NCBI GenBank assembly: GCA_036852015.1
Contig: JAANDG010000480.1
Location: 1-64,000 of the forward strand
Direction: 5' to 3'
Source: Pelodera strongyloides
Lineage: Eukaryota > Nematoda > Chromadorea > Rhabditida > Rhabditidae
DNA: 64,000 nucleotides
The notes beneath the pieces were generated by a model. That model was not told the DNA's origin, made no database searches, and saw nothing but the letters and a program-made list of their open reading frames with translations. The first letter of the stretch is position 1. The number at the start of each line of letters is the position of its first letter. The position numbers were made by a program, and so were the translations under genes. Of this stretch, positions 32,901 through 43,250 are shown piece after piece.

Positions 32901-35900
32901 CGTTCGTTTTCCTCCAAGTTCAAGACGACAAATTGGTCCTTGATTTCGTATCGGTGAAAAGATTCGGAGATTTCTTCACGAATAAATGTCTTCAATTCAG
33001 TGGATAGTTCGGCGATAGTTGATTGAATGATTTGGCGAATAGAATTATCTGGTCGGGAAATAGGTGTGGTAGTTGAATCGATGGTATGGGACATGTTGGT
33101 GTGAGACGCGGAGAGTGCAACCGCACACGGCCGATACACACAGGCGAATGACACACAGGCGAATGAAATAGTTTCCGTTAATTAAGTTAATTAAGTTAAT
33201 TAACTCGTACGTACATTCCTTATTCGTAAGAGCTAAGAGCTACCGCATTACGCTAGTACCAAAATTAGAGCGAAATATACCGACCAGTTTTTGAAGCATA
33301 TCGAGTACTCCATCATTCTTATGCAGCTATGTAAATGAACACAAATTACAATAAAAAACCGAGCTAACTTCGAGCACATTAGCATAAATAGGTAAGAATT
33401 CGGCTGACCACGATGCGCTTCAAAAACCGTCTGGTATTTCGCTTTAAGCTAACAGTTCCGGTCTTGGTGCTGAAATGGTCTAACAATTAGATTGATTAGC
33501 TTTAAATAAAAATATCGGATTCTGGCGCCCCATTGGCTCTCACTAGGCGGAGACCCGCGCACCGGAGTGTGCTGAAGTACTTACTCTGCTAGCGCGTTAC
33601 TTTTAAATTGAAATCCATGACAGAACACTAAATCGTCTCCATTGAATCGATATGTATTATAGCAACATGTTAATAAAACCAGTCCTGCAGACTGTCTTCG
33701 AATAAAGGAGAGCTGAAAATAAACATGTACAAAAAGGACAAGTCGGGTCCATTTTACAACTCAACTACCTTATCTAACTTTGTTCCGTGTACTACCCTCT
33801 GTTATATTCATTAAAGGGTCAGGCCCACTTCAGTTAAAGGGCATGTCAAGGGGGATTCTGCGCAGAAAGGCATCTCCAGGCGCAGACTAAGTAAATCTCA
33901 AAAGGCGCCCAAAACAGTAACCCATAAAAATGGCGCCAGAATAAAATATTTGAGATTTTGTCATAAACGTGACAAAACACACCGCAACGCAAGCAAACGG
34001 GCGCGTTGCGGCGAGCCGGTAATTCAAGCCGTCCCGTGGACAGAGATTTGTCTTAGCTCTGTCCGCACAACTAGAATCCCTTACTGAAGGAGTTTTATGG
34101 AGGGGTTTGAAATTGTTTTTCTTCTTACATGAAAGTTTTTGTTTATTTTTATTTTCACTTTCCTTACCTTCAAAACGCAAGCTTTTTTTGAGCCCAACAT
34201 GCAAAACCGGCTTGACATTCCCTTTAACCCCTATTTTTGATAACTCCATCAGATTCTCCGTGTTAAATATAGTAGGACGCAATAGAACTCCACGCAGAAT
34301 TCAGCAATTTACTACATTTGACACGGAGATTCAGGTGGAGTGTTCAAAACTAGGGTTTAACAGAATTGGCCTGACCCTTTAAAGAAACCCATCAAATTTA
34401 GCCGCCATGAACTATTTTCCTAATTATACAATATATATTAACGGTCCATTGTTTAGTCCACTATAGCGAATCCATTTTGGGTGAAAAACTTACAAGGCAG
34501 TTCAATTTATTATTGCAACCACTAAGAATTTTGTCAATCCAGATCTTGCATGTTTCACTCAAATTATCCAAGAAAGAAGGTTTCAAGCGTTATTATTGCC
34601 GGAAGAGATCACCCGGTCCTTCTCAGGTAGTATCCAAATTTCAGCTATATCATCAACCATTTTGGATAAGTGCATTATTGCATCCTATGCAAAGTAGTAT
34701 ATCCATCGAGAGCACAATGCATTTGCAATATGGAATTTTCTACAATATTTCAGCTTTATCGTCTTTTTTTTTTTTTTTTTTTTCAGCATTTCTTTTTTTT
34801 TATTTGACAAAATTGTAATTCTTAGGAAAATTTTTTTAATTTAAATTCTTCGAGCGCTTTCAAGGGTGAAAATACAGATTCAATGTTTTTATGACATGTT
34901 CCGCAGAGGTGTTTGGATAGGGTGATTGCCAGCATGGGCCAAATGGCATCGGAGTTGGGGGTCCGATCACATACACGGAGTGGGTTCAATATCAAATCAG
35001 CCAACGATGAGTCCAGAGAACATTTGAAATTGGGGTTCACCGACGTTTGCAGATCATCACCGTCACAAAAACTGCAACTATTGGTTTGAATTGGATCTCC
35101 TAGATTCCGCAATCTGCCGTAGTCTGGATGTCTGGCATACATGTCTTGACGCACTCGGGTGGGTTCGAGTAAGGAATAGGAGACAATGAGAAGGCAGAAT
35201 AAAGAAACAAACACACTGTTCCAGTTTCACCATATACAATCGAAGTAAGGTCGTGTTTTCCATTTTATCCACGTCGTGTCCGAAGAATGGGCGCGACGGT
35301 GCGGACACCTAAAATGGTGTTTTATTTTCAAAACGAAACTGTTAGCGGTCTTGTGCCTGAAAATAGTTATGGCCTTTTTTTACGAAAAGGGCTACTACGA
35401 TCTTTTTCACGAAAATGGCTGCGGCCTTTTGCCCGAAAACGGTAGCAGCCAATCTCACGAAAATGGCTTCGAACTTTTTATGAAAACGACTATATACTTT
35501 CACGGAAACGACTATGCGTTTTTAAAAAGACCACAGCTCTTTTTTACGAAAAAGACCACGGCTTTTTTTTACGAAAAAGACCACGGTTTTTTACGAAAAA
35601 GACCACGGCTTTTTTTAGCGAAAACGACTACGGCCAATTTTACGTAAACGGCTGAGAACTTTTCACGAAAACGATTACTACGACAAGCCAATTTTGCGAA
35701 AATGGCTTCGAACTTTTTATGAAAACGACTATATACTTTCACGGAAACGACTACGCGTTTTTTACGAAAAAGACCACAGCTTTTTTTTACGAAAAAGACC
35801 ACGGCTTTTTTTTACGAAATAGACCACGGCTTTTTTTTTACGAAAAAGACCACGGCTTTTTTAGCGAAAACGACTACGGCCAATTTTACGTAAACGGCTG

Positions 35901-37385
35901 AGAACTTTTCACGAAAACGATCACTACGACAAGCCAATTTTACGAAAACGGCTTCGACCTTTTCATGAAAACGACTATGTACTTTCACGAAAACGACCAC
36001 GCCTTTTTTTACGAAAAGGCCACGACCTTTTCAGCGAAAACGACTACGGTCAATTTTACGAAAACGGCTGAGAACTTTTCACGAAAACGATTACTACGAC
36101 CTTTTTCACGAAAACGGCTACTTCCTTTTTTAGCGAAGACGGCTACGCTTTCCCCGAAAACGGCTATTTTCATGCAAACTGCTATGGAGTATTCACGAAG
36201 AATGCTGCGGTCTTTTTCACGAAAACGCCCGGTCTTTCACGAAATCGACTGCGGCCTGTTTTCTCAACTCATATGACACAAGACCACACATATAAATATT
36301 CTGGCGTATTAATAGCCATTCATGGGGCCATTGTGTATTAAATGAGCCCTCGTTTCCTGCCCACTGTAATTTTTACACAAAACAGAAAAGTCTCACATCT
36401 CCTTTAAAGTAAGGAACGACCGCAAGATCGGGTAGTTCCCAATGTAATTCATCGTCTTCGGGCTCTTTCTTCACGAAATCTTTCAATCCTTTGCGTTTTC
36501 CAACAGCTAAATGATAAATTTGCAATTTGCTTTCCTCTCACAGGCTACATTGCGGTATACACAATAGGAATAGAATACGACGAAAGCACGAAAACGTCTA
36601 AGACCTTTTCATGGAAAGCCCTACGGACTATTCCCGAGAATTCATCAGAAACCGTTTTCAGCTAATTATTATTATTAAAGGACACAAAGACATGTAAGCC
36701 AACAAATTAGAAACATACCTTCGGGCTTCATTCCAACGAAAATGCAACGCTGAAAACGACATGCTCGACATCGGTTTTGCGCTGAAATCTCAAGTGCGTT
36801 TGGAAGGACAAAACGGCAAAAAACATAAGGTTCCCGTGCTCATGCCACGCAAAAAGACCCATGCCTCTAACTGAAAGATAATTTGAGACTGTACTTTTGC
36901 TACGCAAAGATAAATAAAAAAAAAAGTTAAAAGTTCAAAATCTTGCAAAAACGTTCACTTACGGTATACGCACGTATTATTGAAATCGCAAATGTAGATC
37001 TTTTTCGATGCGGCCGTTCTCAAGAAGAAAACCTTGCAACTTCTAAACGGGGTTATCTTATTTTTCTGTTCCGTCTATGGTGTATTTCTTCTAACGCGAC
37101 CAAAGTATTTCTCTCTTCTTCTGGGCGAGTATTCAAGCTATTTCCAAGAAATGCAGAAATTATTTCGTCGTCTCTTATGTCGGCGCCTTTTTTCTTTTTC
37201 GTGTCTTTTTTTTTTAAACATGTAATTTCACACCCAAAATTGATCCGTTAGGACAAAACAGAAAAAACCTATGTATTTACACATAAACCGAACCAAGTGA
37301 TCTTTAATATGCGACTGTGCAACCTGAACTATAGAAGAGACGCAAATATATCCTAAGTTCATTGCAAAGTTACCCGCAAGTTTAG

Positions 37386-37434
<49 letters not shown>

Positions 37435-38927
37435 GCTCCGTAAAAGTTGCTCCCGTATTTCCGCACGCCTTGCAAATCGCTGAAAATTCAGCAATTCGCG
37501 TGCACGTTTCTCTTCTTGTCTTGTGGGAATTATAGTACCAACGATGTAATCAAAATGAGTTAACGGATAGTAAAAAAAAAAAAATTGGAAAAGTAAGCCG
37601 GTTCAATAGTTCACGTTCCCGTGTTTGGGCTATCCCACATCTAGCGCACAGGCTCAAACAAAAAGGCCGCATATACAGAACTATAAATAATCATCAATCA
37701 TAATAGAAGCTCTAACTATAAATGACTGTTTACAAAACTTTTTAGTGGCCCTGGGGAATAATTATCATATTTGGACATCAACTCCTACCAGAAAACAGGG
37801 AAACTATTTTTTCTCGATAGATTCTCAATCAGCACCCACTCCATCCAAAACCTATTCGAGCATAAAATGTGCGACTGCGCTGTGCCTCACTGACTCTTCC
37901 CTTACACAGTTAAAGAAAGCAAATAAGTTAGCAACGGCCAATAGGATTCTAAGTCAAAGTTCTGGCTACAAAATAGTCTACATGGAAAAAGCTCGGGATC
38001 TTTGCATCCATCCAAATTAGTAGGTTTTCTGATCTACGAAGTCACGCCCCATTAATTAAGAAAAGGATCTAAAGAGAGAAAACAGACAAAAACACTGACA
38101 ATAATATAGTCTCATTTAATAGGACAAGAACATGAAGTGTATTCGGTATATGATGTGGTTTATAGGAAAATGTTATGGAAAAAGTCTGATACAAGAAAAA
38201 GGGCGATCTAGTAAAAAATATCTTTCAGTGATTCGGACGGAAAAGAGCTGGAAAACAATCAGTGGAGTTGTTTGAGCTGCAATACGTTTCTAAACGCCGT
38301 ACTCAGTGTAAGCATACGCTTTTTATCAATGTGTCACCAATAATATGATAATGTAATGTTTCATAAGGAACTTTTCCTCCAAAATGTGTTTGGTGTTCAA
38401 GTGAACTTCTCATCCACTCACAGTAAAGCATTATAGATAGATAGTTTGTTAGATATAGATATTTATCCTTCTTGTTAGTATATTTCAAAAAAACTAAAAC
38501 TCAAAATATATTTTAGTTTCGATTTCGTAATTGCGCATTTTCAGGTTCTGAAAACCCCCTGGACGACATCAACCGAGCCGCGGCTACCCTTTTCTGCGGG
38601 GAGCAGCAGGAATGCAAATCAGAATTTGCAACATTTATTGAGATCACTGGTGTTCTGGGAAAGACCATTAGGGAAAGGTATTTCTTTTTTGAGGCAGTAA
38701 AACGAGTATAATCTGGCAATACATTAGATGATTGTTATGTAATCTGAGTAGCCTCTATAAAATGAGGACGAGAGAAAGAAAACAAATAATCAAAAAGAAA
38801 AAGCTGAAATCTCGGTTTACAGGTCTTTTGATCAAAACAATTGATTTCGAAACAGCCCTAAAGTGTGTTATTTCTGAATTTTCACCATTTCAGAAATCGA
38901 TTGATGAGGTCTGTCGCTCAGTCAGCA
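26927..38927 (+). CDS. N-terminal exons of a coiled-coil protein gene
   Basis: Seven plus-strand exons join in phase: 26927-27023, 27107-27180, 27709-27860, 28170-28323, 37910-37952, 38545-38677 and 38894-38927. The ATG is at 26927. The first four encode an acidic, then S/R/T-rich low-complexity region of about 160 residues (for example RRARHSSTS, GRPSRSQSLTGRRR). The later exons are helical (LKKANKLATANR, TGVLGKTIRERNRLMRS). The last ends in phase 0, matching the acceptor at 53480, so this is probably the front of the coiled-coil gene below. The donor of 37910-37952 (GTCAAA) is weak. The 28.3-37.9 kb intron contains a nuclear-receptor gene on the other strand. The family is not recognised. 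Confidence 0.6.
27299..27396. mobile_element. Family D foldback element (98 bp)
   Basis: TTAAAGGGATCGGTTCACGT to TGGTGAACCGATCCTTTTAA. A longer copy is at 31371-31608. Confidence 0.7.
27476..27650. mobile_element. Family E foldback element
   Basis: CATAACGGCCGGTTTTTGAAACG to TTTCAAAATCCGGTCGCTATTTTGCTTTAA. It ends 58 bp before the exon at 27709. Confidence 0.55.
29053..29258 (-). mobile_element. 5'-truncated LINE copy (3' UTR only)
   Basis: About 190 bp are nearly identical to 1075-1260, the 3' end of the LINE at the left of the window. They carry a TAATTA-type tail at 29053-29073 and an abrupt end at about 29258. This is a classic 5' truncation from incomplete target-primed reverse transcription. 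Confidence 0.85.
29858..37042 (-). CDS. Nuclear hormone receptor NR-A (second zinc finger to complete ligand-binding domain)
   Basis: Twelve minus-strand exons chain without a phase error: 37042-36963, 36781-36719, 36506-36397, 35308-35215, 35153-34876, 34684-34613, 34544-34494, 33712-33585, 32127-32003, 30998-30925, 30255-30169, 29959-29858 (TAA). The first two give the DNA-binding core: SCKVFFLR, then C-x5-C and NRCRACRFQRCIFVGMKPE. The loop between the cysteine pairs is six residues, against nine in most receptors. A hinge follows (FVKKEPEDDELHWELPDLA), then a ligand-binding domain with NPLRVCDRTPNSD, IWILPEKDR, FEEYTALKWVLFF and ERTVRLLETIP. It is a nuclear ligand-regulated transcription factor by family. 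The first zinc-finger exon upstream (37374-37538) is damaged, so DNA binding by this copy is doubtful. One intron (35214-35154) is 61 bp with a weak acceptor. Confidence 0.85.
30286..30550. mobile_element. Family F-like foldback element (copy 5)
   Basis: GAGGTCTCAGTGTATGGC to GCCATATCTAGAAACCCCAT. The interior is diverged and longer than in other copies. Confidence 0.4.
31010..31374. mobile_element. TTAA-flanked foldback element, family M
   Basis: TTAAAGGGAATATGTAAGCC to GTGCCTACATATTCCCTTTAA. It lies in an NR-A intron only 12 bp from the acceptor of the exon at 30998. Its right TTAA is shared with a family D element. Confidence 0.65.
31371..31608. mobile_element. Family D foldback element (copy 2)
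   Basis: TTAAAGGGATCGGTTCACCT to AGGTGAACCGATCCCTTTAA, in tandem with family M through one TTAA. Confidence 0.75.
31810..31967. mobile_element. Family F foldback element (copy 6)
   Basis: AGGTTTCAATGTATGGCA to AACATTGAAATCCCA, with ACTACACGAGAATAT inside. Confidence 0.5.
32326..33154 (-). pseudogene. LINE ORF1-like protein with one frameshift
   Basis: Two overlapping minus-strand frames (33154-32744 and 32892-32326) read as one protein of about 250 residues if a single base near 32800 is skipped: FIIIGRIGQ in the first frame joins KSTTRPILC in the second. The order helical N-terminus, 'I-x-R-x-G...RPI' and 'DLAQKLKNT...TPKQRREGFIRRQ' matches the RNA-binding half of LINE ORF1 proteins. The tail is P/E/Q-rich. 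It differs from the ORF1 at 4661-5551, so it belongs to another LINE family. It sits in an intron of NR-A in the same orientation. A GT-AG splice around the break was considered but is not needed. Confidence 0.5.
33264..33446. mobile_element. Family E foldback element
   Basis: AGAGCGAAATATACCGACC to ACCGTCTGGTATTTCGCTTTAA. Confidence 0.6.
33811..34382. mobile_element. Family C foldback element split by a nested TTAA element
   Basis: Outer ends TTAAAGGGTCAGGCCCACTT and AATTGGCCTGACCCTTTAA. It is interrupted at 33834-34227 by another TTAA-flanked element. Joining the flanks at one TTAA restores the family C sequence (CTTCAGTTAACCCCTATTTT against CAAATGACCCCTATTTT). Confidence 0.75.
33834..34227. 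mobile_element. Nested TTAA foldback element, family N
   Basis: TTAAAGGGCATGTCAAGGG to CGGCTTGACATTCCCTTTAA. Single copy in the window. Its TTAA pair lies inside family C and reads as a target duplication. Confidence 0.65.
35370..36260. repeat. Degenerate minisatellite, ACGAAAACGGCTACGGCC-type units
   Basis: About 30-bp units with TTTTACGAAAAAGACCACGG and related forms repeat for about 900 bp in an NR-A intron. The paralogous intron of NR-B (44030-44220) has only a few units, so the array expanded here. Long frames through it on both strands are by-products of the repeat. Confidence 0.8.
37374..37538 (-). pseudogene. Damaged first zinc-finger exon of NR-A
   Basis: The minus strand matches the NR-B start exon but lacks one base upstream of ICKACGNTGATF, and a run of 48 A (37386-37433) replaces the end of the exon. 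The histidine-tyrosine-glycine region and the cysteine before CGSC-type residues are lost. The donor (GTAACT after 37374) is kept. A TTTTCAG just before CG ATT TGC could serve as an acceptor. The A run might be a real insertion (a poly(A) tail) or an assembly artefact. Confidence 0.7.
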
Positions 38928-38947
38928 GTAAAGATTATAGATAGAAG

Positions 38948-39002
<55 letters not shown>
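38948..39002. repeat. A55 homopolymer
   Basis: Uninterrupted run of 55 A just after the exon ending at 38927. A run of 48 A lies at 37386-37433. Both may be retrotransposition tails or slippage. Confidence 0.9.
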
Positions 39003-39005
<3 letters not shown>

Positions 39006-40002
39006 GTGCAAGGGATAAATTCCACGACAATGCACACCACCACTACCCATTTTCTTCTCCTTAATCACTATATGTTTCTTCTAAAGTAAGTGACGTTTGT
39101 ATGCATGGGCTTGTGATCACAGTTTCAATCCAGTAAACACATTTGCCACTCGCAGAGCTCCTCTGTTCTGAACTTGAAATATGGGATGATGTGTGCTATG
39201 CTGAACCTACATCTATCTGGCCGATTATTATTCAACGCCACACCCCCTTTGTAATTAACTAGTCAACATCATCATTATTATTTTCACTCAGTTATGGGTA
39301 TTAGAGATTCTATTATATTACGCCCCTCTCGTGTGATTACTTTTGTTGTTTTCCGTTTGTCACAACCGATTGTTGACAGCTATGTTATGTTATGTTATTT
39401 ATTTATTTTCTTCGTGCACGTTACGTCGCGTTCCCTACGCATAATAATGTGATTCAACTATTACAATTTTGTTGTTCCTCATTCTTTTCTCAGGCTAAAA
39501 CAACCCAAGTGGCTTTCCCACAAAACGCTATTTGCGGCACGATGTGCCCCATCGTAGCGTCATCTCGGGGTACCTGCAGCTAGAGGTTATCCCAATGACT
39601 AGCACCCATTTGTTTTAACATGTGGCCCTATTATTGTCTTTTCACATACGCAGATTATTTATATGCTAATGTAACGTTGGAACACATGCACCTATTACTG
39701 GGTAGCCAATTCCTGAATATATACTAAGTACAACTACTCCGCATAAACGTTATGTTACGTTATCACCCTGTTTTACTTTTATTTAGCCCTACGGTTATTA
39801 TTAATGGCTTTAATGGTTTTAGTATTTTCTCTTTTCTTTGATTTTCCATTTATAGTATTATCACTCTTTATCAACTGAAAGAATCGTGCAACTGGAAATA
39901 AATTATTAGTATTAGTATTTATTCGATTAAAAAGATCTGTAAATTAGTAAACAATATATTGATATTCATATTTCAAATATTTTAACAATATCTATATAAA
40001 AA
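39003..40002. other. Intergenic stretch, nothing recognised
   Basis: No supported exon. Low-complexity T/A-rich sequence and short direct repeats only (for example TTATGTTATGTTATTTATTTATT near 39384). Confidence 0.4.
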
Positions 40003-40815
40003 CTATCCTTGAAGACTTTTACTGAGCCGCCGGCACTCAGCCTTTTCACGAAGCATTTGATTAATCGCATGGTTTACTTTGGGAAAAATGTTGTTAATAT
40101 ACTCGTAAATGATCTTATCAACTGTTTCTCTGTCTATTCTTCCTCCTACGTTGTCCCGAAGAATTTCTTGAAATTTACGCTTAAAAATAGTGCGAATAGC
40201 GGGAAAGCGCTCGTCCAAGAACGCGATAACGGGAGGGAAATTTTTCTCGAAAAAGTACTCGCTATCGAGACTTCTATCTTCGCTGCGCTCCCTCAACGCA
40301 AAGTATTCCTCTACGGTGGAGACGGATGTGAGCTCTTCTGCACTCGGCTTCTTATAGTTTGTCCAAGGTCCTGGAGGAGCAAATCCGAGAGCAACGCGCA
40401 TTTCCGTATACGCAATTATATCTGCCGCTTCGCTGATCAAATGATGATTGAAACCTCGCGCGTGGAAGTGCCTTATTAAATTGCCCGACAGTTGCTCGTG
40501 CTCTCGAAAAGTCAGGCATGAGGTGCCGATCTTGGCCAGCTCTTCGTCCATGTCGAAGGGTGAGGATGGTGTGGTCGTGGACGCGAAGACACGTGCACTG
40601 TCTACTGGAGCAGCGGTCGTTAATGTAGAGATGGAAGGGGCGCTGCTGGTGCTGCCTGAAAGATACAAATGTATGTATGTATTCATGTAGACACCTATTT
40701 TAGCCAGGCACATGACATATGCATCTGTGCAGCCATCTATTCTAACTATCAAGGCGATCATACCTGCATGTAAATGGGTCGCTAAGCAGAGACAAATGGC
40801 GACTATTTTCCTCAT
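40003..40815 (-). CDS. Probable secreted protein of unknown family
   Basis: Two minus-strand exons, 40815-40764 and 40655-40003, join at GTATGA...TTTCAG in phase to give about 235 residues. The start gives a signal peptide (MRKIVAICLCLATHLHA), with cleavage likely just after. A serine/threonine-rich linker of about 35 residues follows, then a mainly helical domain with few cysteines, including HFHARGFNHHLISEAADII, GFAPPGPWTNYK and a C-terminal helix INQMLREKAECRRLSK. Reading through the 108-bp intron also stays open, which would make a longer N-terminus, but the splice gives a cleaner signal peptide and linker. I do not recognise the family. It lies between the two duplicated receptors and is transcribed in the same direction. 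Confidence 0.65.
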   Translation of the reverse strand: MRKIVAICLCLATHLHAGMIALIVRIDGCTDAYVMCLAKIGVYMNTYIHLYLSGSTSSAPSISTLTTAAPVDSARVFASTTTPSSPFDMDEELAKIGTSCLTFREHEQLSGNLIRHFHARGFNHHLISEAADIIAYTEMRVALGFAPPGPWTNYKKPSAEELTSVSTVEEYFALRERSEDRSLDSEYFFEKNFPPVIAFLDERFPAIRTIFKRKFQEILRDNVGGRIDRETVDKIIYEYINNIFPKVNHAINQMLREKAECRRLSKSLQG

Positions 40816-41125
40816 ATATTCGCCTGAAAATATGTAGTGTATTAATGCATTTACGTAAGAGATTTACATGTAAGTAGCGCAGCGAGATCAATCCAAAACG
40901 AGAAATGCAAAAGCGATAGAAAAAGCTAAAGAAAAGCAAAATGTTGAGTGGAAATACGAAAAATTTCTAAAATAATCACCTCTAATATCCAAATATATTA
41001 TGGGTTGTTGTTATGAAAATATTATGGGTTGTTATTATGAAACAGCCGCCAGATTGAAATAAAAGAAGGAAGAGAGAAGGCAGCCACTCGATTGACCTAT
41101 TTCTCGCTCACAACCCCACCCATTT

Positions 41126-41521
41126 CTAGACGGAAAGTGAAAGCATTTTCAAAACTAGAAGACAGTAATGACCACAATTGTGTGTACCAAATTTTTGTAT
41201 TTGAAATGTTGAGCATTCAATTATATTATCTTCTTTATCTTTATTTTTGCGGTAATTGACAATTTCTTCAGGTGGATCTAATCCGAAAGAATCGAAGTAA
41301 CATTTTTTTTCTTGTATCTTTTTATAGCAAACCCAATGAGTACCCTTATTATTACTCGAGTCGAGATTCACAATTCCGACTTCTCGGGAAAGTAGCTTAT
41401 CCGGGAGTGTGTCACGCATGAAAACACCACGGAAGTCTTTAGTTTTTAACTTCGTCACGAGCTCTTCGAGGTCAAAATTGGTCGGAGGCTTCAGGTCTTT
41501 TCGGAGACTGAGAGTGATCAT
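41126..41521 (-). CDS. Adenain-like (C5 type) cysteine protease fragment
   Basis: The frame of 131 codons ends with the catalytic arrangement of the adenovirus-type protease family: GTHWVC (His62), CYFDSFGLDPP (Asp77), FQIQKFGT (Gln108) and NCGHYC (Cys116). In this family His, an acidic residue and Cys cleave structural proteins of virus-like particles. Similar proteases are carried by Maverick/Polinton DNA transposons of animals. No capsid, polymerase B, integrase or ATPase gene is seen around it, so this is an isolated fragment or a domesticated gene. The spacing is close to that of the family (about 200 residues), but the N-terminal part looks short and the start is uncertain. Confidence 0.65.
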   Translation of the reverse strand: MITLSLRKDLKPPTNFDLEELVTKLKTKDFRGVFMRDTLPDKLLSREVGIVNLDSSNNKGTHWVCYKKIQEKKCYFDSFGLDPPEEIVNYRKNKDKEDNIIECSTFQIQKFGTHNCGHYCLLVLKMLSLSV

Positions 41522-42191
41522 TCAATAAGCTCAAAAACATCGAGAAAAATTGAAATATCAAACAAATGCGGAACTGTGGGAAATACCCTGGCGCAGATTT
41601 TTGCCCAGTTTTCCCAGACCTGGGAAAAGTGCCCAAAATTGAAGATTTTCAAAAATGACAAGATTTCCGTTAGCTAAGACATATTTTTGCTTGGCGAAAG
41701 CATGAAAATGGCGGCTGAAAAATGCAGAAAATCATATTTGGGCAAAAAAGTGCGCCAGCGTCGACACTTTATATACTACTATAGGTCTACAACATGCATG
41801 TTTTTCCTGCGCGTACTTTTTCGCTCATTGCATTGCGCGCGCAACTACCTTGCAACATCGTCAGTCCAAAATGAATCAACGACACCACGACGAGTTATAT
41901 ACTACTTTCTTTTCATCCTTTCATTGTGATGCACCTGCGGTGTTATTTAATAAATAAATAAAATCCAGGGTTTTTACATGTTTATCACAAATTAAGAAAA
42001 AATGTTTCAAACATACTTACCCGGTCCTTCTCAGGTAGTATCCAAATCTCCCCAACTCCTCGTAACCAGTCCACGATAGAAGTGTCATTCTACAATAGAG
42101 CTGCCGAAAGAGATCAACCCTCGAATTGCACACCAACGAGCAATTCGTGAAGCCCACCTTAGAATTAGGGTAAGGTTTAAGATGGTTGTAA

Positions 42192-42352
42192 TTTAACGAT
42201 ATATAACAGACGGTTTTTGAAACGTATTTTGGATGGATTCCAATGCATCATCATAGGCAAGGCAAAGTAGTATGAAGGAAAAAATCGAGCTTACTTTTAG
42301 CAGAAATGCATAGGAATGCAGTTGTTCGTCATTTGTTTCGAAAACCGGTTGT
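42192..42352. mobile_element. Family E foldback element
   Basis: TTAACGATATATAACAGACGG to AAAACCGGTTGTTTTGT, directly followed by a family A-like arm. Confidence 0.5.
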
Positions 42353-42356
42353 TTTG

Positions 42357-42810
42357 TACAGGCCCATCAAAGTAAACCTATATTTACGATTTCGTCTCAA
42401 TTTTTATTAAAAGTGTTTATTACAATATATGCAAACCAAATTTTATCGACATTCACCCCGGGGAACTTTTTCCGACGAGCGCATCCACAAATGTATACCG
42501 TTGCCTGGCCCTTCCTCTCGTTGTCTATCCGCTCTGGTTGCCTGCTCTCTCGGTTTTTTCTCTGGCGCCTCTTTATTGAGCATACTCTCTCATGCGTAAT
42601 TTTGTAACTGTGTTATAACATACGAGAAGTAAAAGAATTATTAGGACTAAATGGATGCAAATACGGTACCCTTATGAGTTCGGCTCGGAGTAAAAAAGTT
42701 CCCCGGGGTGAATGTGGATAAAAATTAGTGTGTATATATTGTAATAAACGCTGCTAATAAAAAATAACATGAAATCGTAAATATATGTTTATTTTGATGG
42801 ACATGTCCCA
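42357..42810. mobile_element. Family A-like foldback element without clean TTAA ends
   Basis: ACAGGCCCATCAAAGTAAACC to GATGGACATGTCC, with inverted arms AACTTTTTCCGAC / GTAAAAAAGTT and CCCCGGGGTGAATG. Confidence 0.55.
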
Positions 42811-43250
42811 TGAGGAAAAAGTTTACCTCAATTTACTTGCACAGAATGTCCGGCATTTTAGAAATATTACTGTAAAAAAAGCATTTCTTTGCACCTAGAA
42901 CTCACAGAGTTATTCCCCAGCAAACAGTTCGGCCAGGTACCGTAGTCAGAATCATTTTTGCGTTTTCAGGGCATTACAATATTGGAAACGCTTTTTTATT
43001 ATCGTAGGAATGTTCTTCATTCGTTTAACAATTATTATGTAGAGAAAGAATGCTACTGGACGGATATAAACCGTAAAAACGTATTTTGACGTTGCTGCCT
43101 ACGGTACCTGGCCGGACTGTTTGCTGGGGAATAACTCTGTGAGTTCTAGGTGCAAAGAAATGCGGTTTTCACAGTAACATTTCTGAAATTCCGGACATTC
43201 TGTGCAAATATATTGAGGAAAGCTTTTTTCTCGTGGGCCTCTCCCTTTAA
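42811..43250. mobile_element. Foldback element, family K
   Basis: Long arms pair: TTCTTTGCACCTAGAACTCAC (left) with GTGAGTTCTAGGTGCAAAGAA (right), and AACAGTTCGGCCAGGTACCG with the inverse at 43100. The right end is GGGCCTCTCCCTTTAA. The left end runs into the family A-like element. Confidence 0.65.

Larger units (their letters stand above)
34877..38190. repeat. Segmental duplication, downstream copy (contains NR-A 5' part)
   Basis: This block is paralogous, in the same order and orientation, to about 43420-48150. Matches are high at 34961-35100, 35215-35340, 36397-36530, 36719-36850, 36963-37060, 37374-37540 and 37860-38190. The duplicated block includes receptor exons and one exon of the coiled-coil gene (37910 in this copy, about 47839 in the other). 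Confidence 0.85.

Noticed and set aside
32800..32910. A GT-AG intron joining the two ORF1-like frames
   Set aside because: Donor and acceptor can be found in phase, but the skipped part (RVSIEFDIISKIM...IGRIG) fits the ORF1 fold, so a single-base frameshift is the simpler reading.
34822..35214. A separate small secreted cysteine-rich protein
   Set aside because: Its apparent signal peptide is intron sequence. The rest is in phase with receptor exons on both sides and reads as the start of the NR-A ligand-binding domain.
35276..36276. Proteins encoded through the ACGAAAACGG repeat
   Set aside because: Open frames on both strands follow from the repeat unit having no stops. The block is an intron of NR-A.
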